The notes under the pieces are model-generated. The model was given only the letters and a program-made list of their open reading frames with translations, searched no databases and was not told where the DNA came from. Below are positions 46,101 through 59,480 of a stretch of 64,000 nucleotides of DNA, piece by piece. The position numbers and the translations under genes were made by a program. This stretch comes from Struthio camelus (taxonomy: Eukaryota > Chordata > Aves > Struthioniformes > Struthionidae), in contig NC_090942.1 of NCBI RefSeq assembly GCF_040807025.1, positions 81,449,987 to 81,513,986 on the forward strand, written 5' to 3'. Every line of letters starts with the position of its first letter. Within the stretch, counting starts at the first letter, position 1.

Positions 46101-49100
46101 AACCCCCTCAAGCTGGGCTCTGAAATCCATCCCTGAACACCCATGAAAAAAATAATCACTCCTTTGTCTACAGTCTGAGACCACATAAGGCAGGGATGGA
46201 AGGAGTGGCGCTGGATAATGCAGAAGTTAGGGAAGAGGATGGGTAGACAGTGCCAGGTAGGACCGTGCCTGGAAGAGAAGGGGCAGTCCAGGCAGGGAAC
46301 GAGGGGACTTGGTGGGGGGGGGGGCGGTTGACATTCTGTGCACACTCAAGATGAGTAAAGGAAGGGGATGAACCAAGGTCTTTGGGGTGGGAAGTCTTTC
46401 CCACACCTGCCTTATGCCAGTTCAAGCCAGTGCTAGCTGTGCTTTGCTTTTATAAGCAATAGATTCATTCTTGAGTTGCAAAAGAAAAGACCACTTGGGT
46501 GATTTTACATGGGAGGATGGAGGGGAGAGAGGGAAGAGCAGCAATTCCTCAAAAAGGAAAAGGAAGAAGATGGAAGGGCTTTTTTTTTAAATGGATCTGC
46601 ATCACTGGATGCATGCCTTGCCCAGTCCTGGCCGCCTCAGAGACTGAGGAATCTGGTGCTGGAGTATTTCAGGTGAGCGCCACTCCACCACAGACATCCA
46701 GGCTGGTAGGCAGCTGTGCCTGGCCCCTTCCCAAGCTATGCAGAGCGTGTCACGGCACACCAGCTGGCTGGTGTGCCCAGCTGCACGCCCCCTGGTGCAG
46801 CGCAGGGCTTCCTCCACTGGGTTAACTGCTTCCTGGCCAGCAGTGGGGCACCTTGGCTGGACCCTTGTGCATCCTTCCCTCCTGGCCAGGACAAGAGCTG
46901 GTCCAAGGTTTTTCGGTGTTTGCACTGGAAACTGGGGTGTGACTATTAATATGAACAGAACTTAACTGTATCTCCATAAACCCATATAAACTCATTGTAA
47001 ACACAAAACTAGTCAAGATAAAAAGAAATTTATCTCTGAGAAATATGGGGAAGCTTTCAAACGTCATGATGCTTTGGCTGTAAGCCTGCAGTAAATCTGC
47101 TGCTGGCTTAGAATTTGCTCTTGAAGGGGTATATAATGTCTCTATAGCCCAGGTGGCTTCCCTGGAAGGACAGCCAACTTTCACAGAGTACCAGCAGTGC
47201 AGCAGCGGCTGTCTTGTCTCCCTATAGCAAAATAGTGATAAGGAAGCCCTCCTCCTCCCTGATTCCCAGTAGGTGAGTATTTTGAATTGGTGCCAAAGCC
47301 TCTAAGCTTGCTATTTGACAAGGCTCCCCTTCTCCCTTTTTGGTTCTTGGGAAAGGTGAAGAGAGACTCAAGTTGGTTTTGTTCAGATGGCTTGCAGTGC
47401 ATGGGCACCTGCCGTGTACTGAGTAGCATCCAGCTGAGAGAGATGTGGTGCCCGGACCACCTGGCTACCCCATGAAATGCAAAGCATTCGTACATGTATA
47501 TCGTTTGAAACACATGGGTAGTCCCCCAACTTCAAGGACACCATTGTGTGTTTAACTACAGGAAAACTGCTAACGTGCTAGACCACTTTGGGGCCCTAGC
47601 AATAAGCTTTGTCCTGCAGGATGCCAAATGGTATTGACTCCCACTGGAGCCAGTGGGATTTGAGGGATTTGAGAGAGCTTAGCCCCTTGAAGGACCAGGT
47701 CTCTTTTCCTGTGAAAAACCTGGAGCCTGACTCCCCACTGCGGCATTACCCAGAGTGACTCTATTAAGACCACTTCCACTTTACTGAAACCTGTAGGCTT
47801 ACACGGGAGCAATAGTCCCATCTGGCTAGAGTAATGCAATGGGGAGTCATGGCCAGAGTCTATGAGCAATGGGAAATCCCTAAGCATTCTGGCTCTAACA
47901 CTGAGAAGCACCGATTATAATACCATCCATTAGGGATACGTTATGATAAACTAAATCCTATACATGACTCAGTGGTAAAGCATTTGTGCCACGATGACTT
48001 GAGGGGAAAAAAAATACAACAATTTCAAAGTCTAAAAAGAAAGCTAACATATTGTTAACAGTCTTCTTCTGGCTAGAACTGTATTTTTTATCATATTAAA
48101 TAGTACCACTGTGTATTACTGCAGCACATAACTCCTTAGAAATTGATGTGAAGAAAAAGGACAACAGATTACAGAGCCAAGGTGCAGATGTTCAGCCTGT
48201 GGAAATCATCTTTCCTGCATGGAAGTCAATGGAGCTGAACACTTTTACATCTGCTAGCCTTCTGGCCATCTAAATTCTCTAGTACAGAATTAAGTAACAA
48301 TTATATTAGAATATCAAAGCAGACATTCAATCTATAATTACTGTTAGAAACTCTATGGTAAAAAGTGGCCTAGAACCAGAGCCTGAACCAGGGCCTAAAA
48401 CTTGTATCACAGCAGTGGTTTCCAGAAAGGTTTTTTGAGAATTAGGAACTCAGCTGTAATTCACTGAGGTTTGTGCCCCTAGCTCCCTGGCTTCATAAGT
48501 TGTGAATATATTTCAGGTTATGTAGTTAAGCTATAACAGTATTTTGAATTCTGTGGAATATACATTAATGGCCAGCAACAAGCACAATAACGGCAATGGG
48601 GAGTAATTAAACATATTCTGCAAAGATAAGTGGATATTGTTCACCAGAGACACATTATACGTGAACGCAATATTTCAGCGCTGCAGGGATTTTAGAAAAC
48701 GCTGAATGTTGACCTAACTCTCCTCCATTGAAATCCAGAGGCTGTTACCCTGGACTTGGAAGAGAGCAGCATTAGGCCATGCTGATTGCTGATGAAAATT
48801 CCACCAAAGGGAAAATAATTGTGTGTATGCTCATCCAGCCACACATCATAATGAAAGTTACTGTAGTGGGCTTGTCTTCTGGGGAGGCTTCATTCTCCAT
48901 GACACTCACAGCTAAAGCAATAGTTCATCGGTTGTAGGGGATATGCTCCAAATAATGCACTGGAGTTACTGAAAGGAATTTTGGGCTGATAGAAATTAAT
49001 CGGAGTTTTGGCATTACCTTCCATGAGGCCCTGATTGTGTCCGTTACTTTTAAAACATACTGAAGAGCTTTAAAGTTGCAGGAACTAATTTTTTTGTGTG

Positions 49101-49959
49101 TGTTACATGGCAGGATTTCCTCAAGCTCTGTTGAAAAAGAGAAGAGAGAGAAAAGGACAGACACCATTTCCATTCCTTATTTTGAGCAAATAAATAAGAA
49201 AGAACTTACATTCTTGTAGAAATTAGGCTGTCTCTTTCAGTATATCTGATTTTTTAAATAATGCATGGTAACATTTCTGTGTTAAGGTCTGACCTAAGTT
49301 TATTGCTTAATTTCTTTTTTTATCTGAGCTTTAGTAGTCTGAGTTTGTCTTTTAAGCTCTGCTGCATTAACAGTGGGCTTGGAAGGAGGAGACAGAAAGT
49401 TTAAAGATGATGCAGTGGTCAGCGGGGGAGCCAGTGGACAAAACCAATTTGGGTTATATTCCTCTTATAGCTAAAGAAAAGAGACCAAGTTGAACAGTTG
49501 TGTGTTTTAGTGATGCTAGAGGGAGCTGGGGTATCTACTGGACATGCTAGATCAACATGCTCCGCATGCTCACATGGGAAATTAGAGCTTCGGCCTAGCA
49601 TTGCTAGTGTTGCAGCAACAGGGACAAAACTGAATCTTGTATACGCTATGGAAAAAATATTTGGGTAGAGTTTGATAAACTCTCCCTAGAAATAGTCAAC
49701 TCACCACCATGCTGGCTCTTCCAGTCCCCTTACTTTTAGCCCTGTGGCCTTCATCCTCTCTTGGTTGATCACTCTTGGTTTCCCTCTGCCCAGATGGGTC
49801 TCCGAGCAATCAGCTTCCCATTTCCCTCGCAATCTCTGCCATCCTCTGCCGGCTGCCGGTCTGCACCATCACCAAGTGGGCCAGAGCCACTTACCCAGCA
49901 GGGAGCCCTCCAAGGCTTTTCAGGAGGCTCTGCCACTACTACCACAGGGAGGTGTGGGC
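40171..49959. other. Long intergenic stretch, no gene recognised
   Basis: About 10 kb without a supportable exon. Notable patches are (CTG)n near 41065-41083, T and A homopolymers near 43026 and 43515, a short duplication 'ggtgaccccata' at 42.58-42.62 kb and a G10 run near 46.31 kb. Open frames of 80-120 codons are at the length expected by chance and show no known motifs. Confidence 0.5.
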
Positions 49960-50558
49960 CCTCAAAGTGGATAGGCACCTAACTCCTGTGGGAGACAGGA
50001 GCCTAAATTCCTCCCAGGGTGCTAAGCCTCCCACCTCTCACACGGGCTAAGTATGAAGGGGAAACAGTCTAGAGCAGCCCAAGTGATTTGTTCAAAATCT
50101 ATCCCAATTTCAAATTGAATTAGCAAGAGATCTGCGTTTTGTTTTGGTTTTTAAGTAGAAACAGCTGGGGTGAAAGGAAGAGAGGAAAAAAAATAAAAAG
50201 AATAATCCGCCTCATTCCTGCTTCCCATACACATCTACTGGCCTCTCTTCCTGAAGTTTTTATTTTTCGTTTTGAAAATGTAGGTCAGTGATAGAATGTA
50301 AGTCACACCATGTTCGAATATGTAGGTCAGGCAAACTGAACCAAGAAAAAAAAAAAAGGGAGTTTTACAACTGCTTCCAGCAGGAAAAGGCCACACTGGG
50401 ATTTGGGCTTTTGAATGGGATATCCTCTCCCGATCCAGCCGCCTCGGCTGGGACGCTCGACCGTTTGTGGCCAAGAATAACAGGAGGATCAGAGAGTGGG
50501 AAGGGGGGAAGGGAGGGCAGGAGGTCTAACCAGCTCATATGACCCTCCGTTAGAGACT
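49960..50558. other. Stretch leading to the candidate TATA promoter, little recognised
   Basis: Near 49.96-50.03 kb text such as 'ggcacctaactcctgtgggagacaggagcctaaattcc' resembles old archosaur interspersed repeats, family undetermined. A run of A lies near 50.35 kb, and a small CpG-enriched patch near 50.43-50.46 kb sits just upstream of the TATA-like element. Confidence 0.35.
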
Positions 50559-50567
50559 TATAAAAAG
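50559..50567 (+). promoter_or_regulatory. TATA-box candidate of an unassigned promoter
   Basis: TATAAAAAGGG in a locally CpG-enriched context (CpGs at 50.43-50.47 kb upstream). An E-box CAGCTG follows near 50.66 kb. A transcription start would fall near 50.59 kb. No downstream coding exon could be tied to it, so it may drive a non-coding transcript or be fortuitous. Confidence 0.3.
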
Positions 50568-50907
50568 GGCTGGTACGAGCTCGTTTTTCATGAGTTTTAA
50601 TCCCTCCTTCTTATGATGCCGAGCCAAGGGTTTTCTGGAGAATCTGAGTCACAAGGATTGCAGCTGGAAAGGGAGGATTGATAGCAGCAGCTCAGCAGGC
50701 ACAACCACGTCTGGAGAGCTGGGAGGGGAGCGGCAAAGCCACCGGTTTTCAACAACGAAACAGTTTTCTTTGAAGGAATGGGGGGCGGGGGGGACGACGA
50801 CACGAGTGGGAGGAACATACCAAAATGTTAGAAAGGGGATCACAGTGGTTGTCCTTATGTCACTGTTTCTGCTGCTTCTCTCCAGAGCCCCTTAAGCAGT
50901 GGATTTT

Positions 50908-50917
50908 TATAAATAGG
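50908..50917 (+). promoter_or_regulatory. MEF2-type / TATA-like element
   Basis: TTATAAATAG fits the MEF2 consensus YTAWWWWTAR and is also TATA-like. It lies 350 bases downstream of the TATA candidate at 50.56 kb. One motif alone is weak evidence. Confidence 0.25.
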
Positions 50918-53900
50918 CTCGTGCATGTGTGTGTGCATGCTGGGGAAGTCTGCTTTGTGATTTCATGTTAAGCTTAGCTGGAGGCATGTTTGAGAGCAAG
51001 AGGATGTCTTACAAAGTTTGATTTCCCAGCTTGATTTGTATGCCTGTGCTTGGTTTTATTTGGAAGTTGAGGGAAATAAAAGGACTTTTTTTTTTCTTTT
51101 TGAGTGTATTTTTCCCCTTCTTCCATTAAAAAAACCCCACGTATTTATAAGGGTGGAGCAGGGAATAAGATTTTGGGGAGAGCAGAGCTTGCCAACCACA
51201 GAGACAGACGAACTTCTCTCCCCATCTCCAGAGCACTCAGTATATTATATAGAGAGGGTCTGTGCTGGAGCTTGACTGGCTTCCCGTCCCTTGTGCTGCC
51301 AACTCTGATATCTGAGCAGGAGAAGGGAGGAGCAGGATGGATGCTTTTGTCCTGGCTAAGCCTTAATGCATTCCCTAACGGTATGGGCTGGGCTTCCTTT
51401 AGGCAGGAGTTAAAGTCGTTTAGTGTAAAACACAGCACCCTTTCCCAGTTCCAGCTGTTTTTTTATGTATGTCGGTCAGTACTTCATTAGCATGTTTCGT
51501 AGCACATGCTGATGAAGGACAAGAGTAGCTATGTCCCGTTTCACCCCTCTGCCAGAATATAAATGTCGTTTTTTTCTGGAGGCCCTTTCCTTCTGTCCTA
51601 CAGTCCAGAGGCTTATTTTCTATTGCCCTTCTGCCAGGATAGGTGGGAGGCAAAGGTTATTGCCATATTTAAACTTGTTAACTCTAATGAGGAGTTCCCT
51701 GCATATCTTCACTACGTGAATGAGAAGAACATCTCCTTGGGTGTTCATCAGGACACATCTTTCCTGAATCCTCACTGTAAACTGAAGTGTGCAATTGATT
51801 CCATAGTACACTATTTTTACTTAAGGGATCTGATGATGAGTATCTCACACTGTGCTAGAAAATGGCCACCACACTAATATGCAGATCTGGTGAGCATTAC
51901 TTACAGCAGATGGGACAGTACTTGTTTCCCTAGGTCGTGTTTGTGTTGCTCTTACATGGGTGGAGGAATATGCCCAGTTAGACAGGAATATGACAGTTAG
52001 AGGAATATGCCCAGTAGACTGGAACAGGAAAACACTTCATCTGTGGCTCTGGACATTTGCTTTTTCTGATTGTTTTTTTTTTCTGGTCACTTGAGGGAAT
52101 TTGAATTCATATGAAGGAGAGGATTTAATTGTCTATGCCACTGTACCTGGTTAGGCAACGCCCTCACCTGTGCACCACGTCCCTTGTTGTTCCTGTCTGG
52201 GGCGCCTGCATGACACGTTCAGCACAGTTCATTCATTGTTATGTCCTTTCTGCTGTTCCTGCCCCTCGGTTAGGCTGATATAGAGACATTATATCTTGCC
52301 TCCCTGGCAGAGTTTCATGGGATAAGGAATCTGGGGGCATTCAAACGAAAAGGTTATTCCTATGAGGGATATAGACAATGTGCTTTAGAAATGCTGGAGC
52401 CATTACCTGGGCTTTCCTGCTCTTTAGTTGACCTGTAATTCCCAGCGCTGAAAAGGATAAAGTATCATTTTTGCCAGTCTTGGAGCTTTTAGAAGGTTCA
52501 GCCAGAATTGTGAACCGGCAACCTATGTCAGGAGCAAAGGTAGCTGTGGCTATGGATGGATGTGGCTACTGATGGATGCTTTTGACTAGCTGTCCCAAAT
52601 ATCAAGTCTCAAGAGCTCAAGCAGAGCTTTTATTCCTAGCTGCATCCTGACATAAACAAGTAGCTTTAAGATATGGACCGAAACCACTTCTTAAAATGGG
52701 ACATGGGCACCTAAATCACAGAGATTGTTTGGAAATGTTGATATGTCTTTGTTAGGCATTTGTGGCTAAATGAATCTTTCCTAAGATATACAGATCTGAT
52801 TTTCTTCTCCAGTCTGTGTTGCAAATTGGGAGGAAAATGACCTGAAGGTGATAGAATGGCGCTGAGGTAAAGCTGAGGTAAAACAGAATTAACATTCAAG
52901 CCTGCATGTGAGGGCCTGGCTTTATATTAAAAAGGATAACAAAAAAGCAAAAATCTCATGGAGAAAAGAAATGCAGATTTATAAACTCCAAAGAACCTAA
53001 AAGCAATCCTGGAAAACAAAACACAGTGGTATTAGCTAAATACCCTAAAAATGCATTAACATTGAAACCACAGGCACTAAGTAGTTTAGTGATGTGCATA
53101 TGCATTTGTATACTCATCTGCAAATATCTGCAGCTTCCAATGCTGAGTATGAAATGATGGTGTTGCGTACAGCCTGAACTGCTGGGTTGGTCCAACTACT
53201 TTACTGGCAGATCATTCTGAATGGCCTGATTTTGCACTCTTAATGTTACCTTCGTGGCTTATGAATTTTAGTGTAACCAATCATTGCTTTTAGATTAACT
53301 GTAAAGACATGTATTGCCATCATCATCTGCCTTTCACACATGGGGCAGTGGTATGGAAAGCCCCTGCTGTGCTATACTGCCGGAATGCATGAGCCATATC
53401 CCTGGTTCTGGGGAACGTGGGCTGCCAGCACGTGAATCTTATTTCTGAGATCCGGTGCTTTGAACCTAACTTCATAGCCTCCAAGCGTAGTAAATACTGA
53501 TTAACAGTACTGTAAAAGTGAGAAGAATTTGTTCCCTCATCAAGGAGCTGAGAAATTTCAGAAAACATGCTAATTGCCATCAGCCTGGAAACACCATGAT
53601 ATAACCTTTCCTATAGTATTCCAGCATTTCTAGAGCAAGTTTCCAGTTTCCAGTGTGCCAGTGCAAATGGCTGTGACCTCTCTGAGTTTAGCGACAGCTT
53701 AATTTGGTAGAGTTTAAATCAGAAGTTTGCTATTTTACACCAAGTGCTGGTGTAGACCAGCAAGTGTAAAAGTCGTAACTTTTTTTCCAGACTCCAAAGA
53801 AATCCAGATATGTTTGGAGTCCTGAACAAAGCTTTAGGCTGATGTAACATAAACTGGGTTAGTGTGAATGGTCTTAATAGCAAGTCTTTCCTGGTCCATC

Positions 53901-56900
53901 TCCTTTTGATGGGAATGCATGTGGAACTGCTCATGCGGACAGATAATCAGACAGACTTGGGGGCTGGTAGCCTTGGCAGGGGTCTGAAGAGCAGCTGTAG
54001 ACAGGCTGCAGTAATCTCCTTAACAAGGGAATGTGTCTACACAGCCTAAAGGCTGCAGTTATTTAAGTATCCAAGTATGGAGAGGGCAGCATCACGAAAC
54101 ATCTAGTTGGCCTCTTCAGATGATTAAATACTGTTACAAAAGTGGACCTAAATTACTCCTGAGTACCATAAGCAAGGTGCAAGTTATACTTCTGAAGATG
54201 CACAGTTGGAGTCCTGAAGAGATGTCTGTGAGGGGGCAAGAAAATGTAAGGTGAGAAGAAACCTCCTCTCTGGAGAGTGGTTTGCAGCTTGGCAGCTTGT
54301 AGCCTGCTGCAAGAGGTGACAGGGACCCTAAGGCTCAGCAAGAAGGTGATGCTCTGCTAAGGGGATAAGCTGCTCTCGCTAGGCCAAGGAATAAACAACA
54401 GGGTGCCCGCACCTCTGTTTTTTGCCTGCTGGTTCAGAGGCAAACACAAAATATAGCTGCTTCCTCAGTGCACCAGCCCACTGCCTCTCTGCCTGCCAGG
54501 CAGAAGGGCACACCCTTTCTCTTAAATCTCTGCAGATAGGCCTGTCAGATAGACCTACACTCTTAACTCTTTCCTAACCAATTCACAAATGAATTATCCT
54601 ATGGTAGGCCTGATCCTTTCTACGGTTTTCTGGGGCAGTCCATGCCCACAAGCAATATTAGCAGTGGTGGCTCTGTTCTGCCCTCTGCTCAAGAGAGTTA
54701 ATGAAAATAGGGGAGACTTGCTGCTTAGGATAACGCGTCCCAAGTCGGCAGAGTCAGCAACGCCGTGCTCATGGGAAGATATAAAAGTGTCCTGATATAA
54801 CACTGGCAGTCCCCCTTTTCCTGTCTTTGCTCTGCTGCAGACTGTGCAGCACTTTGTTGTACAGATAGTGCGAGCAGATAATGTGAGTGTATGATAGCAG
54901 CTGCCTCCTGGCTTCGACGGACGCTCAGATGTTCGTGAGCAGCAGCCGCGGGCCAGTTCTGCCGCTGTTCTTTGCATATCTCTGCATTGACCTCAGCCTG
55001 AATCTTCTGTTTGGAGCAGGGTAGGGTATTTCCCCACCAGGAGCTTCTGGGGGTCTAACCAGCATCTGGGAAAGAAATTGACAGTCTGTTGGCATAGGAT
55101 GCCCAGCAAAGAATTCCACCTTCAGCAGTAATAACGGTGAAGTGAGAGATAACATATTTATTTTATACTTCTCATCCTGCAATAAACCCAAGATCGACCT
55201 TGCAAAGAACATGCCTATATAAATACTCCTTTCCTGACAATGGCAAGACACAAGAACTCAGAGTCAAATTCATTTCTTGCCAGTTGTCAGACAGGTTATT
55301 TTTCTTGCTCCTATTTTCCCAACTCTAAAAGGAGTGAGCTTGTGCAGAAGATGATAGAAACATCGCTGTCTGCAATGGAACAGGGTTGCAATGTAGGTGA
55401 GAAGGGCCTGGAGCAATGTGCATGACTTCAGCTTGCATTTCTTTCCGGGGAGGTGGAGTAAAGCCTCTTTTCATGTTATAGCGATGAGATCAGTGGATAT
55501 GCAAGGGGTTTATTAACAGCCACCTTAAACAATTTTGACATTTTTCCTTTATAAGGCAACAATATTGAAACCTCCTGGGTCTAATATTTCTTATGAGTTT
55601 GAAAATTAGCTAAAAATGTGTATTTATTTTCTCTCTGCTGACAGGTGTAATAACAGGTTGAGAGTGTAGCTGACAGGGTGATGTCTATATCCCATGCAAA
55701 CTAGTTCTTCCTTGGACATGAGCTTAGGCCATTATGCATGGGATTTTTTCTCAGTACTGTCCTCTGGGTAGCTGTCCAACCCTATTTCAGGGAGAATGGG
55801 ACAGTATGGTGATGAAAGGATGTCCCCAGTAAAGATGCTAGGGTCCAGAGAAGCTGGGGATGGGGTGGGGGGGGACTCAAATAGGGAAAGGATCTTTGGA
55901 CAATACCTCAGGTGTTGTCTCTTTGCCTAAAGGAGCTTCGAGAAATATCTGATCCTTCAGTGTTGTGTGTAAATTCATTAATTGGCAGCCTGTTTGGGGA
56001 TTGAAGGGATTTCCTGGTACTGCTGAAGGGGATGCTTACACAGCATTTCATATTTTACATAACACATCATCTTTGCACTCATTGTGTGCTGCACATATAT
56101 TGCATTGTTTACAGCTCATCACTCAAGAGATAACAAGCCCTTGAGGGATGGAAGTGGAGAGGGAAGGAAAGAGGAGAATGTTGTAAATGACTAAGTGTCT
56201 TCTTACCCCAGTGTCTCAAGTGCGAATCCTGAACTACTTGAGGTAGGGCTTCCATGAGGCCAGAGTGAGTTTTGCTTTAGCAAAGACAATAGGGTTGGGA
56301 TTTTTGATTTTGCATAGATAAATATATGGGGGAACTTCCAGAATCAGCAGTAGCAGGCATTGTGTAGCTGAGCAATTTTCTCTGTTAGGAAGATAGTATC
56401 TGGTCTAATTATAGCTACAGTTCAGCATACAAGGGAAATCCCCACCATTACTCTTTCATAGCTGCTGCAAAGTTTCAGGGTCTGAACTATGACCTGCTTG
56501 TTAATTTATATTTACTACAAAGCTGTCAAACTTGAAACTTTTCTGTTGGTGAAGAAAATTCTCCATTGCTGACCCATCCCTTCTCTGTCTTGTATTGCAA
56601 AAAACCTGCACTAGGAGTAGATGTTGTGGCCCAGACTGAAGCTAGCCTTTTTACTGAGCCCACTAACGGTCCTAGGAACCCTACAGATCACAGAAATACC
56701 AATGATTTTATTCATCCATTTGAAATACAAAAAGTCTGAGAACTTCCTTTAGAGCACACATATGGCAATGCATTCACATGCTCTGTTCAGCTTTTCTTGT
56801 CTTCCTCATCTGCTCTTATATGGGTGCATCAATACAGTGGTAATGCCTGAGACCTTCCAAAGAGGTGTGCGCCACCTTTCAAATGCTATGCGCCTGACTA

Positions 56901-58175
56901 TATTTTTTCTTCTCACATGAAAGATTAAGATTAAGAAGCTGGGACATGGTGCAGGAGAGCAGCCAAAATGCTGTGTTAACTCTGGGAGAGGTCGCTGCTC
57001 TTGCTGCATTCGCATCCCTGCAGGAATCATGACCCGGGAGATAGTGCCTAGCACAGCTTCCCCAGCACCTCTGTCTGGCCTCGTACCAGCTCTTTCTCAG
57101 GCTGCTCAGGATCTGCCACGTGCTGCCTTTGGCACCTGGGCTGGAGGTGACTGACTCACTTCTGATAAAGAGTCTTAGTTTCAGATAATTTACAAATAGG
57201 GCCTCTACAGCTGACTTCAGTGAGGCGCCGGTCACAGCAAAAAACTTGGGATCTTAATTATCTTCCTGCTCTTACTGCTGATGTTGTGCTGTGGATATCA
57301 CGTGTTGGAGTTAGAGTTAGCAGAGTAGCACAGGGATGTGACCTTCATGTGCAGTGTGTGTATGTAAAGCGTGGCACATACGGTAAATAATTACTCAGAA
57401 CAGATTCTGCTGCTGTCCTGTAATCACATGGGGTGGATTGCTAGTTAGTCAGGTCCTTAGCAGTAAGTCTGATGCAATCCAGGACATCCATCTAAAGAGC
57501 CATGTTAGTCTTGTAAAGAAGCGGTCGTTCAAACAAGCCTTGTTAGAAAAGTATTAACCCTTTGGATGTTCTAGCCAAGCAAAACAAAATTAGTTTTTAG
57601 TCACATGTCTAAACCCTTACGAGGGAGCTTTAATTGAAGTGAATTGATTCCTTCCCCGATCTGAAAAGTATTCATAGATTGGGTTACAAAACTGAGGAAA
57701 GAAATAAGTGCTAGACCCCCTCCAAAGATTTAGGGGATCAGTCATAAATGTAATTCATGTTCTTAAATCTGAGATTTTATTCTAAACCCCTCCAGCCTGC
57801 AGCCACCTTGCCCTGGATGCAAACATCTTTATTTGCCCTGTAAGTGCCCCTACAGGCACTTCCACAGAAATGCCCTCTTTTCCCAGCTGAAACACTTAGG
57901 TGAAATCTGAGGACTTTGGACTAAGATTTCTGGATGCCTCTCAGCTTAGTTAGAGCAGCTGTTTGCTTCACATATGCAGGTCATTTGCATGGTGCATGTT
58001 CAGCAAGTTCAATGTGTTGGAGGTGTTCTGGACCTCACAGCACAGCATGCGTACCTCTCAGCAGAGGTGTCTGGAAACTCCCATAGCACCTTCAGACTTG
58101 GCTTAATCTGATCTCCTCAATGCCTAACTCCTGTATGCCCACAGACCCAGCAGATCCAAAAATGAAGCAGAGTGG
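50918..58175. other. Intergenic DNA, no gene recognised
   Basis: Includes three partial copies of an AGGAATATG..CAGT unit at 51963-52015 and an 11-bp GCTGAGGTAAA duplication near 52.86-52.88 kb. No exon, RNA gene or clear repeat family was recognised over these 7 kb. Confidence 0.45.
51963..52015. repeat. Local tandem duplication
   Basis: GAGGAATATGCCCAGT at 51963-51978 recurs exactly at 52000-52015 (37-bp period), with a partial third copy (AGGAATATGACAGT) between them. Confidence 0.85.
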
Positions 58176-58212
58176 CATGTATGTATGTATGTATCTCGTA
58201 TGTATGTATCTC
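58176..58212. repeat. (ATGT)n tetranucleotide microsatellite
   Basis: Repeated ATGT units interrupted by ATCTCGT; about 37 bases. Confidence 0.9.
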
Positions 58213-58445
58213 ACAAAATACAGTATATCTGGTTTGGGTTTTCCTTCAAACCCATCACCAGTGGGAGCCCACAGTCCAGTCATTAGCACATTTGACCCCA
58301 AAATGGTTCAAATTAGTCCTTAGTCCAGAGAGCGCATTAAGTCTCAAGAGGGCATTGCCCCTTGTTAGAGCTACGCTACTGTCCACCACAGGATGCCAGG
58401 TTCCTGGAGAGAGGAAGAAAAAGAGCAAGTCAGAGCTGGATTCTG

Positions 58446-58512
58446 TAGCCTAATCATTAGGGTTGTGGGTGGGAAGGGGAAATCCTGGGTCTGGTCTCCA
58501 CTCCTATGTTTT
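58446..58512 (+). mobile_element. Possible tRNA-derived SINE relic
   Basis: 'gtagcctaatcattagggttgtgggtggga' then 'aatcctgggtctggtctccactcc' resembles the tRNA-like head of old amniote SINEs ('cctagtggttagagcac..gggagacccaggttcaaatcc'). A second head-like piece, 'agcccagtgattagaacact', occurs near 58.73 kb. Strongly diverged. Confidence 0.35.
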
Positions 58513-59348
58513 ACTACCACTCTACTCCTCATGTACTTTCCAATAAGTTTCCAGGGGAAAAAAATTGGAGATAATCCTGGGGTTGGGAGGAAGAGCACAT
58601 GACTCCTCCTCGGTCACCACCTCATTTCTGTTCTCTCGCTCTTTGCTTGCTTAAATGAATGCATTTATTTTATACACAAAGACAAAGCTCTTTAGGAGAG
58701 GAGAAGCTGCATGTCCAGAAGAGCCTACAGAGCCCAGTGATTAGAACACTTTAAAGGTGCTATCATTTTAAACCTGCGGTGAAGAGAGTGAGATTAAGCC
58801 TAAGCTTCCTACTTGGGCACGTGCTTCTAACAGTCAGGTTAGGGAATATTATCCTTCCTGTTTGGAAAGAAATTGGTAGCAGACACTGCATTCAGTGGAA
58901 AACCCGAGCAGGAGCATGGTCTTCATGTCCACACAGGGAACACCCACCAGCTCAGCCTCCCAGCAGACTGGAGCTAGGCTGAGCTTCAGGTGGGCGCCTG
59001 GGATTGCTCAGCCTCCTGTCAGGATCTCTGAGTCCTGACCACAGTCAGAAATGCAGATCGCTGAGAAAGCCAGCTGGTAGATAGCAGGCTGGGGGGAATG
59101 AATTCAGAGCTGCAGTTTAAGATCCCAGTGCCTAAATTCTGTTTATAGCCCATGGTAAGCCTTTTGGCCTACCTTCTCATTTTTGGCATAAAGATTCTAT
59201 CATTGCCTTTATCTATAACACAGGGCATCTGTAATATTTCTAGCACGAATTACTCTATGTCTTCTCAAAGTACTTGACCCTCTAATTATCGATACTAGGT
59301 GATCATGCTAGCTGTATAGTTATATGTATCAAACACATTTTCTGGGCA
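58513..59348. other. Intergenic DNA, nothing further recognised
   Basis: Mixed sequence containing the second SINE-like head near 58.73 kb. No coding or RNA feature was supported. Confidence 0.4.
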
Positions 59349-59480
59349 TAGATATATAAATATGCATGCACAAACATGCATACACACATGCATGTGTGTA
59401 TATATATACACACACATATATATATGCATGTGCATGGGTACACATACATGCATGTGTGTGTGTATGCATGTGTGTATATT
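59349..59480. repeat. Alternating purine-pyrimidine (CA/TG/TA)n tract with perfect palindromes
   Basis: About 130 bases built of ATGC, CACA, TGTG and TATA units. It contains a perfect 20-bp palindrome at 59381-59400 (TACACACATGCATGTGTGTA) and an overlapping perfect 22-bp palindrome at 59393-59414. Such sequence can adopt cruciform or Z-DNA and is usually length-polymorphic. Confidence 0.92.
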
